A DNA stretch of 64,000 bases, from positions 18,927,158-18,991,157 of the forward strand of contig OX411546.1 of the NCBI GenBank assembly GCA_948146395.1, written 5' to 3'. This DNA comes from Fragum whitleyi (taxonomy: Eukaryota > Mollusca > Bivalvia > Cardiida > Cardiidae). Shown one piece after another: positions 14,301 to 23,300 of this stretch (within the stretch, counting starts at the first letter, position 1; each line of letters begins with the position of its first letter). The notes under the pieces are model-generated. The model did no database searches and was not told the origin of the DNA. It was given only the letters and a program-made list of their open reading frames with translations. The position numbers were made by a program, and so were the translations under genes.

Positions 14301-17300
14301 ATCAAAATAAACTGGTCCTAAAAAATGAATATATTAAAAAAAATGTTTTAAATAAAGTAAATGCTTTAAATCAGCATTTTTTTAAAAAAAAAATTTCTAC
14401 CCTTTGATAGAAACATAAGAATTACTTTACTTAAAGATCTTTTTTGTACCATTCCAAAATTAGTCCTTATATTATCTTGTCCAAGGTCAAGTGGCTTAGA
14501 AAAGTGTACTGCCTGTGTTGTACAAGTCAGGCATGGCAATTCCACACCCCTTGGGTTCAGTAACCTGTACTTTGTATTGTTTATTTTCTGCTAGTGCCTT
14601 CAAAATTTGTGACCCGCAATGCATTTAGGGACCATCGAAATACATAATGATCATTGAAGATTCAGAAAATTAACTTTAAGTGAAAAGAATTGACCATCGT
14701 CATCTTGCTTAGTCTCACTAAGATCAACACTTTTCATCAAACCAACAAGGTCCCTTTTTACTTGACACATTTGTAATTATTATATGCCCCATTTCGAAGA
14801 AGAGGGGGTTTATTGCTTTGCACTGGTCATTTGGTCTGTCAGTTAGTCTGTAGACTTTTTATTCTGGAGCATATCTCAAAAAGAATGCAAGCTGGAATAA
14901 TGAAACTTCACAGGTGGATACATCTCATTTAGGAGAATTGCACAAGAACCATAACTCTTATCATCATATTATGTGAGTTATTGCCCTTTGTTGATTAGCA
15001 AAGAATAGGCTATTGACCTGCATAAACATTTTACAAATATCTCTTGTTCGTTTACAGATAGATATGTACAGTGCAAGAAGTTTGTCGACCATGACTGTCT
15101 ATCCCTTGTGTTTGCCTCTTTATCAAGCCACGATAAATCAGTACGCAATGCAGCCTACCATGTATTGGACCGGTTCCAGGTCCACCTACAACAGGCAAGG
15201 TTCCAGGGTCAAGAGGAACTGACCTATTTATTTAGGTTGCTGAGAAACAGTTTACCAGAACCATCCAGTAAGATTGCTCCTTTGATTGCGATGTTTCTGG
15301 GTAGAGCAGCTAAACTTCTATTTGAGCCAGGTATGTAAAAATTCAACAGTGTTATAGGGAATGGGTGAATTTATTATCTGATCCAGCCAATGGAGCTGGT
15401 TTGACAATAAAAAAAGAAAAAGAAAACATTCTGAGAAAAGAAAAACTTATACAACTGAAATTCTGTGTTTAAGTCCACATGAATAAATTGTCTTCCTTAC
15501 GGAACTAGACAAATAGGTGCAATGCTAACCTATAAAGAATATGGATTCAAAATAATCTACGGGCCCCCAGAAAATTTTTAAATAAATGCTGCAATTTTGT
15601 GCATTTAGGGGCCTCTGGAGAGCTTTCTAGTTCAATGAAAATACATTTAATTTAGAAAAAAAATTGAGGTGAATAGCTTTACTCTCGTTTATTAGTCCCC
15701 CACCGGTTACCGGTTGGGGGACTATAGGTTTGCTCGATTCCGTCCGTCTGTCTGTCACACTTTTGTCCGGGCTATATTTTCTAAACCATATGTGCTAGCA
15801 ACTTCAAACTTGGTACATTTATAGATCTCATTGAGGAGAAGTGTCATGTTCAAGAACTGTTACTCTGCCACGCCCACTTTTTGAGTTATTGCCCTTTGTT
15901 GTTTTTACCCTTATATTCTTGTCCGGAACATATCTCCTAAACTATGTGTGCTAGCAACTTCAAACTTTGTACACTTATAGATCTCATTGAGGAGAAGTGT
16001 CATGTTTAAGATCCATAACTCTGCCACACCCACTTTTTGAGTTATTGCCCTTTGTTGTTTTTAGCCTTACATTCTTGTCCGGATCATATCTCCTAAACTA
16101 TAAGTGCTAGCAACTTCAAACTTGGTACACTTATAGATCTCATTGAGGACAAGTGGCATGTACAAGAATCATTCTTCTCCGCCCACTTTTGGAGTTTTTG
16201 CTATTGGTTGTTTTTACTCTTATATTTTTGTTTGGGACATTTTGTTCAAAACCTAATGTGCTAGCAACTTCAAATTTTGTATACAGTTATAGATCTAGTA
16301 AATAGGAGATATGTTATAAGAAAGGACTTTTTTGTTATCCGGTGGGGGACTTTTGTATTGCATCGCAATAAGACATGCACTTGTTTCAACTAGTCTACAT
16401 TTCACAGCAAGTCTATCTTGCGGCCTTTGCTAGCAGCAAACTCGCTAAAATTGGTTCACAGAAAAAGTCAAACATGTCATTACTCAACAAACAGACCAAA
16501 ACAAATAAACACTAGGCATACATATAACATTTTAGTTATAGTTACTTCTTTCCTATCGCTGATTCTGCTGATGACTTATTTAAGAACTCGATGTAAACAT
16601 TTGTTAACATTTCGAAAATACGACACGTGCAAACTCCCAACTTTGACGAGCTGCAAAGGCCGACAACTTTTCATGAAAAAAAGTTAATATGGTATGGTAT
16701 GGTGTAAGATTTAGGCTATATGATTTATAAAGTAATCAGTGCGGTGATTATAAGATCTGGTGAACGCGGCTGAATTTCAAACCACATTTTTTTCTAAAAA
16801 CTTTTTTTTGTCAAAGTAATGTGGATACAGCTGCGCACTCGCATATAGGCAGCTATGTGCCTGACAAATCATATACAGCCCAGTCTGGAAATGCCATAGT
16901 TTTATCAAAATAACCATTAGCTTGTAAGTTTGATTAGTATTCAGCCTGAATACCTAATCTTCAAGTTAAACTATCCTGATTGGGGAGTATATTGTATATT
17001 AATCAAGCAGTAGATACGAATTTCATGTCTCCCCATTTACAATATTGTAGTAAATATATATATGACCTGTCAAGCAAAAAAGAACCATCTGGGTAGTGCA
17101 TGAAGTATGGATTTTAGTCAGGCTTTTTTAGTCAGGCTGTGCAGACTGACTAGGGTCAAATCTTTTTTCACTTTCCTCATTTTCTGAATCAAGAATAATC
17201 AGTTTATCTTATGAAAGAAGTTTTGAAATGCTACCTCTTGTAAACCTTTACCAGAACCAATCTCTTTCTCAAATATTTATTTTACGAGTTTCCATATGGT

Positions 17301-20300
17301 CCCCTTTTCCATATGACTGGTCAAAAATGATGTATCTGTTTGCAGGTAATCACATGTATACAGTGATCAAGTCATTTTTGGTGGCCAAACCCACCCTGGA
17401 TGTGTTTGATATTCCAGAATTCTACAAACTCTTCAATAGCTCTGATGAGGAGGTAAAAAACTTTGTTCTTTCTAAATCAGTTATAAATATTTTGATTCTT
17501 TTGCCTTTTAAAATTCTGACCATTTAATTCGAAGAAAAATATGTCTGAAAAAATATTTTTAGATCTTGGCAAAATGATGTTTACATTAATTGTTAGCTAT
17601 CAGTCTGGAAGTAGTGTTGACTTGACTCAAAAGTTAAGGTTACATACTAGGATGAATTAACATTTACATTCTCATTTCAATCAAATGTACCAGTATCAAA
17701 TTATTATTTCATATTATAACTTTACAAATATATGTGTGGTAGCAACCCATATGATATTCTTATGGTTATCTTAGAACAATGACATAATGCAGTTATTTTT
17801 GGAAACTTGCATTTCGGTTAGAAACATCGACAAAAACAAGGCAAATAGATGTTATAAGATAAATATAATACTTACTTAGTGTAAGTATAAAATATATGTA
17901 ACTCAGTTGTGGGTATTGATAATTGTCTTGGCAGAGCCTTGACAATCATCAATTCTCCCAACCTCTTTAGATATTTTTTTCATACAAAACACTAAGTATA
18001 TATGATATATTTATCACATCATTAATTATAACATGATGGTGTAAAACGCAATATTGAATAAGAAGAAATTACAAAGAACTTTAATAGCAAATAGCACTCA
18101 TTTGTAATGACTGTGTACACAGATAGCTCCGTCCATTTATTATTCTCAACGTCATCTTAAACAGTTATGGTGATGCTTTTGATTTTTCGTAAGCAATGTG
18201 CTACATGACGCGCTTCATTTTCTCTGAAATTCTCCCAACGTCAATATCATTAATTGTTCATTATCTTACATCCAGAAAAATATAATAAAACTATCTTAGA
18301 CCAAGAAAAGGGTAATAAAACTAATTTTAGAATTGTGATTCTGTTTTGATGATTATAATTTCATATTCGCGTTAATGTGTCCATAAATTAGGTCTGACCT
18401 CTCCACCCTGGGATTTTAACCTTTTGAGTATAACTCAACACGAAAAATGAAATTATAAAATTGTCATTTGAGCCTGTGCGTAACATTTCTAACAAATTGA
18501 CATGTGCATAAGGGGCAAACATTGAGCATCCTAAAGCTATATAGTCTCAATAGATGAAAGCTTGACTACCTCAAGATCTTTTGAGACCTTAGCTATTTAC
18601 ATAATGCAGTGAAGACTCTGCACGGACTGTGCGGATGTACAGGCCGGCCAGAGACTTTGCTTTGCCCACTTTTGAAATTGTTTGAAATGTCATGCACAGG
18701 CTCATTTTGTTATGTCATTAAACATTACCATTTCAGCATAAAACAGAGAAGGCCTGGATATTATCCCTGATGCAGGAAGGTCTGAGAGATTTATCCGACT
18801 TCAGGATATTTGAGAAGAGATACGCCTTTAAGATACTGTTCTGTTTCTATGACAGTGAGACTGCTGATACAGATTCTCAGGTGTGTAAAATTGTCATATT
18901 GTTCTATAATTGGGATTTTAGTCTTACATCAACAAAACAGGGTCCCGAGGACTCAATGATAGGGGTCCTTCAAAGACTGGGCTCTGTCCTCAGTTTTAAA
19001 CTCTACTGGCTGAAGGCCAGCGAGCTATTATCATGGCGTTTTGTCTGTTGAGTGTGCGTCAGTCTGTGCATAAACTTTTTCTTTAAACATTTTCTCCTCC
19101 CAAATCAATGGGCGTATTATAACAAAACTTGATAGAAAAGATCCATGGATGACCCTCTTCTTAAATTGTTAAAGGAACTTTGAAATACGGGCATGGCAGG
19201 GCGCTGCATTTTTCCATTGGAAAATCTTATCCCCTGAAACCATTTGGCCAATAACAATGAAAATTTGTATAGATGTTTCTTAGGTGATCCTTTACTTAAA
19301 TTGTTAAAAACATTTTGATATGGGCGTGGCAGGGCAAGGCTTTATTTCACTATGTAATCTTCAAAAATCTTCTCCTAAACCAATGGGCAAATTTTAATGA
19401 AACCTGGTTGGAATGATCCTTGGGTGACCCGATTCTTGAATTGTTTAAAAAAATTTGATTGACCCCTAAATATGGTTGGCAGGATGTTGCATTTTTAGCT
19501 CACCTGAGCACATCCTGCTCAAGGTGAGCTTTTGTGATCATTGGATATCCGTAGTACGTCGTTCGTCGTCAGACTTCAACAGTTTAAGTGTTTATACTCT
19601 AAAGGCCACAAATATGGACCAATCAGCATGAAACTTGTCAGAATGTTCTCCAGGTCACAAGGATTAACCTTATTGAAAATCGGAAGGATCCATACCATAA
19701 CACAGAAAAAGGGGCCTAAAAGACAATTTTCTTGTTAACACTCTAAAGGCCACAAATATGGTCCAATCATCATGAAACTTTGTAAGAATGTTCTTTTGGT
19801 TACAAGGATGAACCCTATTGAAAATGGGAAAGATCCATGCCATATCACAGTAAAAGGAGCCTAAAAGACAATTTTCTTGTTTACACTCTAGAGGCCACAA
19901 ATATAGTCAAATTGCCACAAAACTTGGTCAGAATGTTTGTCAGGTTACAAGGATGAAAACTATTAAAAATGGGAAGAATCCATGCCATATCACATGAAAA
20001 GGGGCTTTAAAGACAGTTTTCTTGTTTTCTGTATAGAGACCACAAATGTGGTTCAATCATCATGAAACTTGGTCAGTATATTTGTCAGGTCACAAGGATG
20101 AACCCTATTGAAAATGGAAAGGATCCCTGCCATATCATGGGAATAGGGGCCTTAATCACAATTTTCTTGTTTACACTTTAACAAATCATAAATTATGACT
20201 TTACTGGAAAATTTGATAATTATCAATTATTACAAAGAAAGGAAGGTGAGCGATAAAGGACCATCATGGTCCTCTTGTTTCACTTTCAAATCTTTCAAAA

Positions 20301-23300
20301 TCTTCTCCTCCAAACCATTGGGCCGATTTCAATGAAACTTTGCATGGATGTTCCTCAGGTGACCCTTTAATTGGCCCCAAAATTTGGTTGTGGCATGGCA
20401 GGACTTATTTTCACTATCAAATCTTTAATAATCTTCTCCTCCAAAATCAATGGGCGGATTTTAACAAAACTTGGTAGGAATGATCCTTTGGTGACCCTCT
20501 TCTTAAATTGTTAAAGATATTTTGATTGACCCCCAAATGTTGGCATGGCAGGGTGTGGCATTTTTTCACATTCAAATCTTTAAATATCTTCTCCTCCCTA
20601 ACCATTGGGCCACTTTCAATGAAACTTTGCATAGATGTTATTTGGGTGACCTTCACTTAAATTACTTAAAAAAATCGATTTGCCCCCAAATATGGGCGTG
20701 GCAGGGTGAGGCTTATTTTCACATTTAATTATTTAAAATTCTTCTCCCCTCAAACTATTAGGCCCATTCCAATGAAACTTTGCATGGATGTTCCTTTGAG
20801 GACCCTTTACGTAAATTGTTAAAGAATCTTTGATTGACCCTCCAAAAATTGTGTTGGCAGGGTGGGGTTTATTTTCACTATTAAATCTTTAATCATCTTC
20901 TCCTCCTAATGCATTGGGCTGATTTCAAAGAAACTTCTAAAGTGTTCTAAAGAGATTTCAAAGTGCTGTTTTCAGTCTAAGTAAGCTTTGTTGAATCGGA
21001 GTCTAAAGATATTAAAGCTAGTGGAGTGATACAGACCCTCTTGATAACTCTTGCAAATAACTCCTCCTTCATCACACTTTATTCATGGACATGTCAATCC
21101 GAAAATGAAACTATTTCATAAATAACCTTGGGATTGTTTGTTTACAATAAAAGTCATCCGATATTTGTAGATAAAGATACTGCAGATGGTCAAGATAGCA
21201 TGTAAAGAAAGAAGTATGGCCCTAAGTTTGTATAATAACCATGGGCTGTTGACTTGGATTGCTGCAACTATAGCAAAATTGTAAGTATACAGGTCTTTTG
21301 AAAAACTTGCCTTATCTTTTTACTTCAAAAATACATATTGAGGGTTCAGTGCAAGACTGTACTAAGTGTATTTACAATACATTCGTACAGTCTTGCACTG
21401 AACCCTTGATACGGAGAATATTTGAGTCTGTGTGTGACATTTCCAACAATTTTATATGTATGGCCTTTAGTTTGTATAATAACCATGGGTTGTTGACTTG
21501 GATTGCTGCAACTATAGCAAAATTGTAAGTATTCAAGTCTTTTTGAAAAACTTGCCTTATCTATTTACGACCAGTATACATATCGAGGGTTCAGTGCAAG
21601 ACTGTACTAAGTGTATATACAGTGTAGATACACTTTGTACAGTCTTGCACTGAACCCTAGATATATACATATCCAGGGTTTAGTGCGAGACTGTACTAAG
21701 TGTATATACAATGTATATACACTTTGTACAGTCTTGCACTTAACCCTTGATATAGGGAATATTTTAGTCTATGTGTGACATTTCTGACAATTTTATATGT
21801 ATGGCCCTTAGTTTGTATAATAACCATTGGTTATTGACTTGGATTGCTGCAACTATAGCAAAATTGTAAGTATACAGGTCTTTTAAAAAAAACTTGCCTT
21901 ATCTATTTACTTCAAAAATACATATTGAGGGTCAGTGCAAGATTGTGCTAAGTGTATATACAATGTATATACACTTCGTACAGTCTTGCACTGAATCTTT
22001 GATATGGAGAATATTTGAGTCCATGCGTGACATTTCCAACAATTTTATATGTTCATGAATTGCAACTATTGAGCAGCCTAGACAGTCACAATTGGGTGCA
22101 ATTAGAAAAATGTCTGTCTGTTTAAAGATACTTTGGGACTTTATCTATCACTAAACTAGTGAAGACTTTGGACAGTCTGTGCAGTTGCACAGGCTGGCCA
22201 GAGTCTTTGCTTGGGGCACATTTGATTCTGTTGGAAATGTCATACACAGGCTCAATTTTTTTATGTCCCTGCATGGATAAGATTTGAGTCTGTCTGCAAA
22301 GACTTAAACTGCAATCTAAACATTTTCCTATAACTTCAAGTGAAAATGCTTCTATTTGGAATGAAAGGTCCTCTAATCAATACACATCAGTTAAGGTCAA
22401 GGTGAAGGTCATCAGTCAAGGTAACTTATCAAGGTAAAACTTAAAAAAAAATGCCGTTTTGGGGACATTCGTGTTTTACAACTCATCTTGTTTCATTGTA
22501 AGAACTATTAATCTTGCATTGAGTGAACAACAAAAGCTATGTTTTCATAAGTGACAAAGTTCCTCAAGCATCATGGACCTTATTTTATAATTAAAAATCA
22601 TTTTCACGAGTCGGAATAAGAAAGATCATTCTTTTATTATCCTCTGTTTCAATGTTCCAGAGTTCCAGAGAAGAAGCGGCATATAACAGAATTGGTGAAC
22701 ATTATTAACTCTCTGTGGTTCACAATGTTGGGTAGGATAACTTCATCCAAGGATAAAACTGGCCATCTAGACCCTGTGTTCACCTCTCAGATGATGAATC
22801 TATTACAAAACATACAATGGTATTTTAGGTAAGGGCAAGATTATTTAGACCACGCTTGAAGAAAATTGGCCAATCAGAGAACAGTATTTCAAAAGTATAT
22901 ATCACAGATACAACTCCGAGCGTTGTATTTACAGATATATGATGGAAGTTTACATGAATCTCGATTTTGTGGGCCGAGTCAGGTCAAAAATATATCAGCA
23001 ATTTATATGAACGCTTTTTCCTAAAGACTTTCTTTTGTCGCAAAAATACAAAAGAAATTGCAATTAGAGATGGCAATAGATTAATAAGTTGTTTCAGCGT
23101 ATAAACACCCAATTACATTAATATCACAGCAAGTTTTACTTGTTTAAAGGTTCTAGTATAAACAATCAGACAATGTTAGAAAAGCGTGGTCTTAGAAAGA
23201 AAATCTCGTGCCACAGGTATATGGGAAATAGACACTCGCTGCCGCTAGTGTCTGTTTCCCACAAACCACGGCACTCATTTTCTATCCACATATATCATCA

